DNA from: Stratiolaelaps scimitus
Taxonomy: Eukaryota; Arthropoda; Arachnida; Mesostigmata; Laelapidae
Length of the DNA: 64,000 nucleotides
Assembly: GCA_019614645.1 (NCBI GenBank)
Contig: JABWDB010000007.1
Location: 6,709,501 to 6,773,500, forward strand
Direction: 5' to 3'
In this document: positions 25,480 to 38,436 of the stretch, in pieces
How the letters are laid out: every line of letters begins with the position of its first letter
Numbering within the stretch: the stretch's first letter is position 1
Made by a program: the position numbers and the translations under genes
Notes under the pieces: model-generated
What the model was told of the DNA's origin: nothing
Database searches by the model: none
Seen by the model: the letters and a program-made list of their open reading frames with translations, nothing else

Positions 25480-26054
25480 CTGAAAGAAGCAAACGCAAAA
25501 CACATACAGGAAAGAAAAACGGAACTGTTATATATAATAGATAATGTAGCCGTAAGCCTTCGAAGTATCTCTACTTGCTTGTGATATCTCGTGCTGTTGT
25601 AATCGTATCGTTGCTATGATCTGTAGATAGAGGTAGATCAACTGCTAGCAGTGCATTCATCTCTATCTTGAAGAGGGTTCTAGTTCAGGTGGACCAGACG
25701 GAGGGCATTGTTATAAGACAATCGTGAATATCAGTTGCGGTGTCGCGTCGCTGGAACCAGTGCAAATCCGAAGTCGTGGGAGATGTCTCCTCCACTGCCA
25801 TTGATTGAATCATGTGATTATCATGTATTATGCAGTTGCATTGAATAATCCACTCGAGCCTATCGACTCCTTCGATGAGAGTCCTTTGGCGTTCATTTTA
25901 TCCTCTTAGCATAAATAATTCCATTCTAGACAGAGCCGAGGCTGACCAACCTAGGTGGCCAAGTAGGTCGCCGGTGCGTTCGTCGGGGGATGATAACGCC
26001 CCGATAACACCTCAATTCAGCTCTCAAGCTGACCCAACTCTCGTATCAGACCAC

Positions 26055-26055
<1 letters not shown>

Positions 26056-26088
<33 letters not shown>
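26056..26088. repeat. (TA)16 microsatellite
   Basis: Longest uninterrupted TA run of the central window. Confidence 0.85.
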
Positions 26089-26090
<2 letters not shown>

Positions 26091-26399
26091 TCTTTCTGAC
26101 ATTAGGCGGTCGAGCCGAATGGGTGGGCTGTTGCGGACCTTAACTTTGGGCGTTCTATCAAGACCGGGAGAGCCTATGGACACGCCTATAATAGCAGGAC
26201 AGCTGAATAAGGTTTATATCGAAAAGCACCGTTTAGGTTACGGCACCAGGTCAGCGAGTGTTTTCCCTCCCCGTTACACAAATGCGCCTTGAGGTTAGTA
26301 CATACAGTGAGTTACGGACGTAGCAATCTCTCTAATTATTGCCGTAGACAGTCCAATTGTGAGTGTATTGGATTGCTAACTACGAGAAAGGTAAAGGTA

Positions 26400-26464
26400 A
26401 ATCTTTATTTGTTTATTAAAGGAACTGCAGTTTTTACACTGCTTGAGTTCTCTTATATGTCAGG
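26400..26464 (-). repeat. SINE family A, copy 2 (tail only)
   Basis: Minus-strand tail matching copy 1: GAACTCAAGCAGTGTAAAAA, then CTGCAGTTCCTTTAATAAAC and an A-rich end. The tRNA-like head is missing, the usual 5' truncation of a retroposed element. It lies 43 bp from a family B tail in the opposite orientation. Confidence 0.6.
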
Positions 26465-26506
26465 TATAGCTTAAATTTAAATTCGGCCAGACACGGAGAC
26501 CATTTT

Positions 26507-26560
26507 GAATTTCTTTATCATCTTTGGTTATCTGTGGCTCCTTGCCAGGTATGACAAGAT
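26507..26560 (+). repeat. SINE family B, copy 1 (tail only)
   Basis: Plus-strand TTTCTTTATCATC, TTATCTGTGGCTC and TGCCAGGTATGACAAG, ending A-rich. The same order of words occurs on the minus strand at 42.3 kb and, more diverged, at 61.3 kb. Confidence 0.55.
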
Positions 26561-28717
26561 TTAAAAATAAAGCAAAGGTGGCCCCGACATTTCCTCATAT
26601 AGGGCAAGTGCTAAGACCTATATAGTTCACACCTTGGGTTGATTATCTGATCAGCTCAAAGAATGTCTGATCTCTCTGACTAGAGAGTGTACTACTATAC
26701 TCTTCAAGAAATCAACAACTTCGATAAATTTTTTTTATTTGATGAGCACGTTATGACGCGTCCCTGTCATTATGCCACAAGAATCGGTTTCTTCAGTGAA
26801 ATTGGCTCAATTGTTCACATTTCGTCCGCTTATTCGCCTCATTTCTCCTTCTAATGGTCATTTCTCAAAATCAGGCTTTCGAGCTTCACAAAGGTAAACC
26901 GCTAAGATCACTGTCTCCCGCTCAAACGTAAATTTACCCTAAACACTGAACTTCACTGGCTGCTCTGCTGCAGACCTGTTAGTTAGGCTAACTTACGTTG
27001 GCCGCCAGCTTGAATCAGCTCAACGTCGCAAAACGAGTACAAATACCTCTTTTCCTTGTAAAGGACACGTAACATATCAACACATGTGCAGCTTATCCTC
27101 AATAGCAAGCAACTTACAGCGACAACGAGTAAACTCACTTCATATGTAATCTATTTTTATCGCTATCAAATCGGTCGAGTGAACTCGCTCCACATTCCGC
27201 GTCTCGCTCCGATACCCGCGGGGGATGCACCATCCTTTCCACGAGTCCACTCGAGAATCGGAACACCGAGCAGTTACTAATAATTGTACTGTTTTGCCGG
27301 GCCGACGAGGCCGGTCCCGGCGAGAGAGAGCAGGCGCATCGAAGGGGTTTTGGGTGCAGGACTTCTTCCGTGTTTCATGATTGTTTCCTGTTTCTGTTTT
27401 CCGACCGATGTGACAACCGCCATGGCGTTACCATCGTCCACAGCCGTTCACTGTGCCACCACTTGCATCCGTCCTTCGTGTATGCTGTCGCAGCTCGTAG
27501 TAGCTACGATCTGAAATGTCGTTCTTCTCGCCGGGGTGCTTGCTGGCCGCCGGTGTACGAGCAACACGATATCGGTGCTCTGCTCCGATTTGCTTGCTTT
27601 GGCTAGCCCGACCTTCACTGCTCGAGTTCCAGCGTTAAACCAATCGGGAAATGAGCATTTCCTCCAGTCCACGGCACTGCTTCCTCTACACAGTGAACAG
27701 TGGGCTCATTCACCTTCCCAAACTGGCCCAAAGCGATACTCGGATACCTTCGAGGGAAGCTGGGTGCCTCTCCGTTCAGTCACGTCGCAGCCAGCGAGAG
27801 AGAGGTGCTCGTGCGACGATTCGATGGCAAGCTACGGTAAGACACAGCCAGGCAAGATAATGGCCACAGAGGTTGTACGCAGAGAGACCAAGGAGAAACT
27901 CAGTTTTAGCTGCACACTTATTTCGGTTCGTGTGTATCCACTGTATCTCCTGGGGGAGAACTTGAGCGGAAATGTACCGTAACCGTCGCACGCTGAGCTC
28001 AGACCGAAGAGTTAGGAATTTGTGCCATGTTAGAGTTCACCAGTCTATGTTACAAAACATTATGACATTTTGTGCGCAATATCGTACATTCAACTGGGTC
28101 AACTGGGTGGCATGTAAAAAATTGGGATCAACTTGGCGAACATGCGATCAACACGTAGTACGTCTTGGTACCATACGCCACCGGTACGAATCAAATAAGA
28201 TTCGTTTTGCTTATAGTTCCAACACATTATCAGTTGGCTTAAGCGGCTGGGAAAATCTGCTCACTGTTATGTTGCCACCGTAATTATGGAGAGTCGCGGC
28301 AACGGGCTGTATTCTCCTTTCTATTGTGTTTATATAATGGGATAAGTGAATAACAGATACCGTTTATCAGAGTACAAGCCAAGTGCAAGTCCAGTGCCCT
28401 CGTTAGTTTGTAATTAAATGTTGGCCAGTCGAGCTCCCGCTGTGGACTCCGTAAGCCAGTGTTGTCCACAGGCAGAAATAGTGTCTACTTCGTGGGTCAC
28501 CCCATGTGTTTGTTCTTATTTTATTTTTTTATTTCAAGACGAAACTTATCCACGGATTTTAACCAAAGAGGTGGGACGATCAGCGCTTCGACATGTAACC
28601 ACTTGACTCGTCTTTGAACACGGTTAGACAGATGACTCGAATCACAAGACCTGACATGCGAAATGCGAAATCTGTAAATCTCTCGAGTATAGACATGGCT
28701 TCCAAGTAAAGATAAAT

Positions 28718-28852
28718 GTTTCATTAGTTTCTTAACGGAACTGCAGTTTTTACAACACTCAAGTTCTCTAGAGTGTCATCGTGTCGCGGGACTCGAATTC
28801 GCAGCCTCCGGGTTTTTACGGTCGGAGACTTAGTCGTCCGGCGATTTTAACG
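28718..28852 (-). repeat. SINE family A, copy 3
   Basis: Minus strand: B-box-like AATTCGAGTCCC preceded by a Gly/Pro-like GC-rich anticodon-arm region, then the shared tail GAACTTGAGTGTTGTAAAAA and CTGCAGTTCC. More diverged in the head than copy 1, conserved in the tail. Confidence 0.6.
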
Positions 28853-29107
28853 TCCACATTCGTGAGACGTCAATTTCGAGGTCGCAGTTCCGCCACTGCA
28901 GACATTTTTCCATGACACAGCAAAGAATATACAACGGATATTCCCCAGTTATTCTCCAGTAGCGTTAACTCGGAATGCGTCAAGGGTCGTTGGTGATTTC
29001 TTGTGGGGGTCTGCTGTTCAGCTGTGTTACGCCCTGAAGGTCCCGTATTAACTGTCACTAATGTTCCGTATGGCTCGGACTCATTGAGGGGAACCTACCC
29101 TATGTGC

Positions 29108-29205
29108 CCCGAACGGTGGCCGAGAGGTTGCCGGTTCTTCCGAGGAAGTGTTAGCAGCCACGTATCGTGTTAGCGTCAATATCAAATGCTCGGTGGTGAC
29201 CGAAT
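29108..29205 (+). repeat. tRNA-like SINE head, degraded
   Basis: Plus-strand TGGCCGAGAGG at 29117-29127 is a good A-box of Leu/Ser tRNA type. The B-box is poor (ATCAAATGCTC near 29183), followed by GGTGGTGACCGA. Likely an old copy. Confidence 0.3.
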
Positions 29206-30066
29206 CATCCCACCCAAGCACCCTAATACTCCTAAATTTCTCTCTCTGTAAATCAACTCGGTAAATCTATCGTCCAGTTGACGGATATTTGTTTGCTCTT
29301 ATTGTACTGTATCCGAAAAACGACCTATGCTATTCTTCATGCAGTTTTAGGTTGACTTCAATGGGGACGTCTTGTACGTAATGAGGATTTTCGATCAATT
29401 TTTTATCGATCGCTCTGATGTCCTGGCCTAACCTCCATGGCCCCATCTGGCTCTCCCCCTTTCAGCTTCGTCACCAAATAGCCTTTACGGCAGACGTCTA
29501 CAAGGTTACTTTCCGCCTAATGTTTAACGCATTAAGGTGACATCGCTTAGGGTAAGTGCACACACTTTGAACGCCCCGTCAATGATTTGAGTTCTCACGT
29601 CATCTATCTAATTGTGTTGTGTTAACCGCCAAGGTTGATAAATCACTGACAAAGAGAGTGGCTCAAGTTTACCATAAGCGAGATTTTTACATCGAAAAAA
29701 TTACTCTTCTTCGTGAAGCAGACCGGAGTCTCGTTTATTGCCTCTTGGAAACAGCGATATTAATAAAAGACACTGTGTTTTGTGTACTCAAAATATTATT
29801 GTTTTCTGTGATTGCTAGCCCTTCCGGTATTTTGTATAAGAAATAAGGAAGCCTCCTTAGAATTTACCAGTCCAAAACGCTTTTAGGGACTTCATAGACA
29901 ATGGTTTCCGCTCTCTGGAATTCGTTTCACATCTTTCACACTAAAGGGAGTCTCGAGCTATTCCTAATTCGCTCCTTTTCATCATTCGTTTTCGCCTGGG
30001 ATCCCTTTGAATATCGATGTGCCATTACACGATTTTGAGTCAGGCTTTAGACTCCCATTAGGGGAT

Positions 30067-30178
30067 CGTTTTGTCATCCACGTCAACTCCGCACAGGATC
30101 GGCCCACTTTAATGGAGATGGAAATGTCTCTGGTGGTGCCCGTGTGTTTGAAGAAAATTTCCTTCTCTCAAAAAAAAT
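30067..30178 (+). repeat. Interspersed repeat R, copy 1
   Basis: Shares GTTTTGTCATCCACGTCAAC, then GAAATGTC, CTGGTGGTGCCCG and TTTGAAGAAAATTTCC, in the same order and spacing, with the sequence at 46.02 kb. No coding frame or tRNA head; origin unknown. Confidence 0.6.
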
Positions 30179-30725
30179 AGTCAGGTTTTCCTGGGATAAC
30201 TTGGCATACGTCGGCCTGTACTCGGAGTCGTTGATATTTCGTTCTTCAACACCATCTTATGTTGTTATGTGATCCAGTCCTGGCACATTCTGGTATAGTT
30301 CTCAAAAGCAAATTTAACGGCTACTTTCTGATATTATCGTTGTGCTCCGATACTTGGCCAGTTAGCAGGGTTCGAGTGTCGGATGTTTAGAGCTTATATT
30401 GTTGCTTTTTTCCAGAAGATTTATGCGGGTCAGCCGTCCTCCTTTCAATCGAGGCCACACGAGAGAGGCCACGCGAGTAAAAAAGAGTTTTCTTTGAGAT
30501 CCCGAACAAACCGGCTACTTTATCACAGTTCAGATGGATGTGTATTTTTGTACATATTATGGTTTTTCCACCCATATTAACACTGCACTGTATACACTTA
30601 GGGAGAGTTACAGCGGTAACTGCTCTTCGGAACCATCGCTACTTTGGGAACGTCGAGGTCCGAATAAAAAATGATGGACTTGGGGCACACTCACTCATTT
30701 GTCAGGTTTCCATTTGTTGACACCT

Positions 30726-30781
30726 GGCAATTCCTCCTTGGCCACTTTTTGTGGCAATTTCTCCTTGGCTATTTTTTTTTG
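30726..30781 (+). repeat. Two-unit tandem duplication
   Basis: A 27-bp unit beginning GGCAATTCCTCCTTGGCC is repeated immediately as GGCAATTTCTCCTTGGCT, each unit followed by a T-run and GTGG. Likely replication slippage. Confidence 0.55.
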
Positions 30782-33700
30782 TGGTAGGAAATTAGCCGAA
30801 ACCGACACCGCGCAGTGCCTTTGCTCGTGTTTGCAATGTCTTATTTTAGCGCTACTGTCGCGGCGCACTCCATCGGATAATGGTCAGGACAGAGCGAACA
30901 GCGAGAACATTATGCAAGGAGTGCAAGGCTTATGATACATCTTTCTCTTCATGAAGGATCAACCGGCCCGTCCTTCCTGATTTTATGGCCTGTGCACTAA
31001 TCCTATGCTTCACCGACGCTATAAAAAAATCCATATAAAGATTTTAGGGACGCTGATCTCCTTTCCTTTCAAGGACATCTCAGCGTCTCGTGGCGTATGT
31101 GTTCGACTATGCGTCAAACGCAACTCAAGTGAGAGTTTCAGTCAAAATAGCCCCTACATGATTCCCGGAGATTAGTCCTTCCGTCTGGCCCTACAGAACA
31201 TTACGATTGAATTTTAACCTTCACTTTACGTATACGATGATGTCGACCACGTAGTTCGCTTACGAGTGAGAAATGCAAGCTGCCAGGTTGAGGCGGTTCA
31301 GGCGGGCGATGGAAAACGATGGTAAATGCGATACTTAATATACAATAAATTAACATAATGATTTATTTTCTAACGGGTGTAGTTCCCGTCAATATGTGTA
31401 CATTACGTTTGCCCTACGGAGAAATTAAGTTACTATTTTTTTGGGATTGTTCAAACTAGCGGAGCGCATACATCATTCGTATTCACACACTCTCCCTGCT
31501 AAGCTCTGTAGATGGAGGGCTGAGCCCGCCTAATGCGATACAAAGAGAGAGGCAAGGTATTGGGCATTCTGTATAAAAACATGCACAAACCGTACACGTC
31601 GCCGGGCCGAGCGTTAATGAGGCATTATTCTATGATAGGTGCCAACAACCGTCTGGCACGCACTTTGCCGCATACTCTATTTTTGTATAAAATGCTATCA
31701 CGAGTCTAGCTTAAGGCCACCGGGAGGCGAATGCCCATGTTAGGTCGAAGTTCCCACATACAAGGTTCTGTGTTTTATCGCTGTCGTTGGCTATACATAT
31801 GGAAACTAGCGTCCCCCGCATATGATGACCGCCCACACACAGATGACTGCTGGGATGGTGAGGTGCATCCGCGATCGAGAGTAAGCCACACAATTGCACG
31901 GTAAGAAGAATGTATTATGATGGTCATATATCGGCTGAGGACCCTACAGGGTCAGCGACGACCCGAGACATCAATGGGAGACGGATACGTACTCTCTATC
32001 ATATCAGAGTTTGAGGCCAATGAGACTTCAGCCCGAAGGCTGATCGGTGATAAGTAGCGGGGTACAATGGAGAGGCGTCTACCTATCAGGCCTAGAATGA
32101 GAATGACCATACCGGTATCGACAGGGTCGGGCGTTCTGGATGCATCACGTCCACAGATCATAGTGCATCTCGTCCAGGTATCGCGCCTAAGCGGCAGCAG
32201 ATAACCCGTATGTAGCCGAGTACGGTTCCAACCACAGTAATATAAAAGGAGTTAGTTAACAAAGAGTTGATAGAACAAGGGAGAACTGTTCCATCTGTAA
32301 TTGGAAATACATAATAGTATCATGGTTTAGAGTCATACGTTTGTGCTTGCATTGGCCAGATGTTTGCTTCACATATCCAGATCTCGATAACGCGTAAAGT
32401 GGTCCCAGTTTGAACGTATTATAGGTTGCTGGGGCGACTATCGGCTTCAAAAAGCGGCCATGCCTTGCTTCTGCTGCCACGCGGAAGGCAACGGTGCAGA
32501 CTAGACCCTGCACTCTGAGGGTGCGACCTGTCAACCTCTAGAGGCAATGACACCGACAGCTCGAGGGCGGCCGTGCTTTCAACTCGTTCCGCTACGTCTT
32601 GTCTACTCTACGGCAACAATCTGACAGTATTTATCTCACAGAACGAAAAAGCAGCGCAACAGAGCGACTGATCCTGTCGGAACCACTACCAGATCTGAAG
32701 TGAGGACGTCCACAGCAATACACGGCTTTATTACGAAAGGAAGACACGGTAAAAGCTGAGCCTATTGAGCCGGAAGGCTCGCACTATTAACGTAACAGCC
32801 CTACGCATATTTAATGGAGGGACATTCGAATTTGAGCGGAAAATCCTCACTAAGAAGGTGCTACTCCTGACAAACGATGGCCTGCAATAATGAGCAGCAC
32901 AATATTCCCTTTACACATGCAAGAAATGCTAGAATATTACGCCCACCTCATTTTAGCAACCAGCTAAAGCACCAAAGCCCTGAGTATCAACGTGATGTGA
33001 CATGGCATATATTTACAAGTCCTCCCAGAAGAGACCAGAGTTTTAACTTGATAGAGTAGCCCAACTTCTTCCAGTTCCCCACTTCTCCTCATACGTACCC
33101 ACTTGCTTTCTTTCCCTTTCTACACTAAGTTATCATAAGTTACAAGTTGTTTGTTTGTCACATAATGCGACAGTTCCCTATGTCGGCCGTTCGAATTCGA
33201 ATGAATACAGTATGCTTCAATCGAATAGAGTCTACACCACCATAACATTATGGAACTCCATTCTCGCTACTGCCAAGGTGACCTTTCCGATAGAATAATA
33301 GCTGCTGCTTGTCGAGAAGACAAGTCCCACCCAAAGCTAGATTGATTAGCTCGAGTGTTCTCTGACGCCATCGCTAGCCACGCGCTGGCAATCATATTCC
33401 CTTCGAGGCAGACTCATGTTGAGGGTGATGATCCCAGCCCCCTGTCATACGCGTATAACTCAGCGCTTCGCAAGTGGCGATATGCTTCTCGCCATGTGAA
33501 CCTAATCAGTTCGTCGTTTCCCCATGAGAATCTACAAGAGACCTCACAGTGTTCTTGAAAGTTGCGGATAAATCGAAATTAATTACGTAACTTTCTAGAG
33601 AACGCTCTCGCCAGGGCAGCGGCGTAAGTCTGCAGACCAATCTCAGACTTGGGGATGCTCTTCATCAGCAGAAATTTGAGGCTAATATTCTATTAGCCAA

Positions 33701-34140
33701 GTAAATCAATGTATACGCACCATATGTCGAATCATCATAATTGGCAATCAAAGAAAATAGGCATACTCGCATTTATTCTATTTTTGAGCAACGATACGCC
33801 TGTTGGTATTACGAAATACAAAGATTGGACAGAAAGCTGATCCACAAGTAATATCTTACTGACGCATGAAGTCTTTCCATTAATGAATAATTTACAAATA
33901 AATATTTATTTTGGCACGGCGTAGAGCCGCAACCCCGTATGCATTTATTAAAATTATTACATTAATTAACCTATGGGTATTATAAATGAGAATTTACCAT
34001 ATTGACGTTGCTTTCAGTTGCTGTACTCGTGCCACTTTCAAATATCTTCATTTTACTAAATTTCATCAACGACAGAACTTCTTACAATTTTCCTTCTCAT
34101 CGCGTTCTTCTTCTAGTCTTGTCCTATCCCAACTATCCAA

Positions 34141-34178
34141 TATATATATATATATTTATATATATATATATATATATT
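34141..34178. repeat. (TA)n microsatellite with one TT interruption
   Basis: 38 bp, almost pure. Confidence 0.8.
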
Positions 34179-34229
34179 ACGAAGGAGCCCGGAGAACCAT
34201 TGGTGAAGGCAGTAGTTGGGTCCTCGAAA

Positions 34230-35120
34230 AGTAGGCACACTGTAGTCCTCCTGATTCCTGGCCTACCTAGACACGGCTGCCTTCTTCCCCTTAGTCTAAC
34301 TGTCTTTCTTCTCCGCCCGCTGCCTTTGCCGGCGCCCTTACCCGTGCGTCAGCCAGAGCGTGCAAGATATCCTAGACCGGAAAACGGCTATTGACGTCGA
34401 TCGAAAAGGATTTACATCACTACGGCCTCCACCCAAGCCACCGTTGAAGCTGCTACTGCTGCTGCTGCAAGTGCTACTGACTCCTGACTGCCGCATCGTC
34501 GTCTCGCCGTCGTGCGTCAGTTCGGCGCAGTTCGACGACGAGCGCAGTCTCTCTTCCTCGAGCTTTGCTCTAGAACTTTGGCAAAATGCTCTCGATCCCT
34601 GCAACGGCTCGAGCCGAGCCGTGGTTCCGCGTCACTGGCTGTGGACGCCGTCCACTGCCTGGGGGTGTCATCTGTCAGCCGCATGCAAAGCTGTCTGAAA
34701 TGTTGCCAACAGAACGATACCTCTGCTTCGCTGTCGTTGGCTGCATGACCTTGTGTCAATGGCTCGGAGATTTGCGATGAACTTGATCGGCACCGTGAAT
34801 GATGCCGACCGCACGCCGCTTACCGGAAAACTAGCTGTGTACGCGTTGTTTTCCTTTGTCAGTTTGGCCATTGAGTAGGCGAGGTTCATACACAACGTAC
34901 GCAGTTGTTTTTGCGACATGAAAATGTCGGAATGAACATCATCTGACTAACACATCTAACATTGACCGTAGGCGGCGGCGGTGGCGGTGGCGTGGTCTAC
35001 GCGGCCGACCCAGGATTTACTCGGAGCAGAAGCAACGATGAGGCAGACACATGGCGGGCACATGATCGCTGGTGCTGTCAGATCTTTTTTGTTGAGGAAT
35101 GAATCAGTTTTGTTTTTGCT
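34230..35120. other. GC-rich block with CTG/CAG triplets
   Basis: A plus frame of about 120 codons (to 34698) encodes a Pro/Leu-rich peptide. A minus frame (34338-34604) encodes a Ser/Gly-rich peptide. The strand is undecided. A GGC-rich stretch follows near 34.97 kb. Confidence 0.25.
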
Positions 35121-35309
35121 TTGATAGCTTTAGTGCGTCGTCACCTGGCTGCGGCTGTTAGAGACACGTCGATCCGTCGAATCAGATCGTATGAAACTGA
35201 AATAATTTGCATGTTAAGTCAGCCCGTTGTGGCTGAAGTATGGCGGAAACCGATCGAATCACGATAGTCTAGTGAGCACGGCAGGACACGCTGGTACATC
35301 AAGCGAAGG

Positions 35310-35326
35310 ATATATATATATATATA
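35310..35326. repeat. (AT)8 microsatellite
   Basis: Uninterrupted run. Confidence 0.75.
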
Positions 35327-35959
35327 AACACACAGTAAGCATACGGTATATATATAGCCAACAATAATCACTGCAGTACGCGTCTCCTCTCGATAACACA
35401 AATGAGGGACTCATTGATATTGAGACATAACTATAATACAAGCAGCAGTCTCAAAGGGTGCCGTGGGCCCAATGTGATTCGAAGGTCGGTTCAGCGAGAG
35501 CTCATAGAACGAAAGGTGTATATCTGTTGACACGCGTGCGCATGGTTTTGGTAAACAACTATCACGTCCAACGGAACTTGTTGATGGCAACTCCTGCTCG
35601 TTAGCACGATTGCTGTTATTCACTACGACGCCGACGTCTGAATTCTCTCATCGGTCGATATAATCGATATTAATTGATTAGATGGCTAGCTGACTGTTAG
35701 TGCTTGAGACAAAATGCTCTCGCCCAATCGCAGCATCATGAAACGAGAAGCTCGCAAACAATACGATTGATTTTAGAACATCTAGTAGAATTCAATAGTG
35801 TTGAATTTCCCAGAGCTCCTTTGGGCGGGCCGTGCTTTTCTGTTGTGTTAGCTCATTCAGCATACGCTTACCTCTGCGATGTGATAAATAACAAATAGTA
35901 GAATGGTCCATACAGCTGACGATTCACTTAACACATGTGGTGGTAATTCAGGCTACGTT

Positions 35960-36050
35960 AAGAGCATACGTCGGCACCCAGCGATCGAACTTGCGAGCTG
36001 TTAATTCAACCTGTTGAAATCTCATACAGAGCCACCTGAGATAGCTGTAC
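35960..36050 (-). repeat. tRNA-like SINE head
   Basis: Minus-strand GGTGGCTCTGTATGAGA and, about 30 bp on, CAAGTTCGATCGC followed by TGGGTGCCGA. Same layout and post-B-box word as the 13.6 kb copy. Confidence 0.4.
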
Positions 36051-38419
36051 TAGAGTGGCTTTCCTTTGGACATAAATCGGAACATTTGACACTCTGACAC
36101 CCAACTGACACAGGTCGTCAAAATGCAGTCCTAGCCGGAACTCTGGCCAGCGCTAATCGTACACAGCCAGAGCCGGAGGGACGGACGTGTGTATCCAAAT
36201 GACCATTTCTCTACCACTACGAATAACCCCTTCCCGATCGTCAAACCATCACGGCGATTTTCTAGCCGAGTAGTGGTCGCAGTAGACCGGGAACTATCCA
36301 ATCATGCACATCGTGACCGTGCTCGTTAAGTAACCCAGTAGTGAGAAGTGGGCGAGCACCTTTAAGTGCGCCTACCGGGCAAAGAGCGGTATCAGTGATC
36401 GGCCCGTAAACACACCCCGGTAGTGGTTGACCTACGTTCGCTTCGCGTGAGCTCTGCAATTAGCATGTGCTACACTTGCCCGAAGAGCACTGAGCCCAAA
36501 GAAAGAGCAGCTTGCAGGTAATAACGTGTCTTCTTTGCTTCGCTTTTGCTTGCTGGATGGTCGAAATGCTGGAGAGGAAAGAGGTCTTCGGTCACAACCT
36601 CAGTGAGTAGACCGATTGAAGTGTTCGTGCTCGGCGAGAAGCGAGAGTATGGATAACAGTGGTTACGGCATTTGGGGGTTTTCCGAAAATGTGGGGTTGC
36701 CTGTCGGTGCAGTTGACCTTCTTTGCAGATCCGTGTTCTCTGTCAGTAGCGCGAGGAGGAGCAACGTAAGGGGTTCGCCACCTCGAAAAAGTCAGCCCCA
36801 CCTAATGCCGAGGTCGTCGTTGTTTGACCTCGCGCGGGTACTTGCCCCATCTTCAAATGGCCAGCCCTTCCCGAGTCAGCTCCGAGAAGCGGCAAGGGTA
36901 GCAGCTGATGCACCAACATAGCGTCAGGGTCAAGGGCTGACAGCTGCTTGGTTCACGTGGCCTGCCAGATTTACCACGAGTGGGTTCGTCCAGGGTGCGC
37001 GAATAGCTGACCATGGCCGCGATACTTTGCCTCTCACGCTCAGCTCCGGGCTAAAAGTAACTCGTGAAGGTGATTATGAAACGGTTGCGTCATGTGGATA
37101 ACGCAGTGTGTTCTTTGTTTAGATCGCTTTTAGTCTGACGTCAATAACGACGTACAAGAGAAGATAGGCGCACTTAAAACGCGCAGATGGGCATTTTCAG
37201 AAATGTGCTTGAAACAAATACAATCGCATACTAAATGACTGACTGTGACCAAATGATCCAGATGGGACTGGCTTGAAGATTATCTAGGGTTAGATTCTGC
37301 AGATACTCTACCTAATGATCGTCTTCGTAATCATCTGGAATGATAATCATGATCTGGGTATAGTCTGTCTAGATGAGCTCGAGCATTGAAATGTTCAGGA
37401 CGGTCATAACCTACACACGCTCGATAATCGATTTAGCTCTGCTCCAAGTCCGCCACGGTGAACGCTATGAAAACGAATTCATTACCTGCGGAACTATATA
37501 CCATATAAATTGAGGACTGTTGATTCATTAATTGAGCCACTCTCTGTAAATTAAATGATCTCGCTTAATTATCGAGATCTAGTAAGCAATAGCTATTACA
37601 ATATATTGCATTCAATAAAAACAGCCGGCCATTGAGAGAGGATGTAATCGGGTTGAGAGAAAAAAAGATGTCACTTTTGTCCCCAATGTCCTGCTGTTAT
37701 CAGTGTTATAGTAACAGTAAATAAATATGTAGAGTACCCTGCTTGGCTTAACATCTGCCGAGTTTTCGGTTTACGCGCACTCAACATGCTACGGATAAAA
37801 GTTCTAAAAGCATACTGTGCTGCAGACATCTCCCCAATCTATCGAATGGAAATATTCCACTTTCGATCTCGCTAGAACGTCTCCTCACAGTGTCCAATCT
37901 AAAATGGACATACTATTTTCGGCGAGTCAGCCTCGCCGGACAGGAGGTAGGGCCGTGAGAGCCGAACTGAGCTGTGTGTGATTGAAGTTGTGAATGAGTC
38001 ACTGAGCACACATTCATCGGCTTCACTTGTATTAATTAGTCGTAGTTGAGGTTTATTTTTCTCGCCGGAAACTCCGCTAACGGCTGGCTAATAGACCGTA
38101 TATTGAAGACGTTCAATAACTCCCGTATTCTCCGATGTACGCTAATGGTTGGCAGCCAAAACTGTTTTACAAATGTACACCCGTTGCATATCGAAGCAGC
38201 TATTGTGTACGCATATGCGTTGCGTTATACACTTCGCAATGAATATATGTATGCAATCCACAATATAGGGCAATGCCCGCGTAAACGAACATGGTGTCCC
38301 GTCTGCGCCATAGGACAATGATTCTTTGTTACGGAAAATTCAAGGTCATCAACCCGAAACAGTAATAACAAAATGAATGATCTATTCATGACTGCGATCC
38401 TGCGTGCGTCGACCTGAGT

Positions 38420-38436
38420 TTCTCTCTCTCTCTCTC
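38420..38436. repeat. (TC)8 tract
   Basis: Pure CT run at the edge of a GC-rich block. Confidence 0.75.

Larger units (their letters stand above)
25500..34130. other. Long AT-rich interval with repeats
   Basis: Holds SINE A copies 2 and 3, SINE B copy 1, a tRNA-like head at 29.1 kb, repeat R copy 1, a tandem duplication at 30.7 kb and a (TA)16 run. No exon with splice support was found. The 148-codon plus frame at 27536-27982 lacks supporting signals. The promoter and first exon of the minus-strand gene probably lie in its first kilobases. Confidence 0.35.
35130..38400. other. Non-coding spacer, mostly AT-rich
   Basis: Contains a (TA)n run and one SINE head. A small GC-rich island at 36.6-37.0 kb carries a 101-codon plus frame without splice support. 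Confidence 0.35.

Noticed and set aside
25089..25505. 138-codon minus frame overlapping the Gln-rich exon
   Set aside because: Shadow frame: it stops inside the exon, whereas the chosen frame passes cleanly from acceptor to donor.
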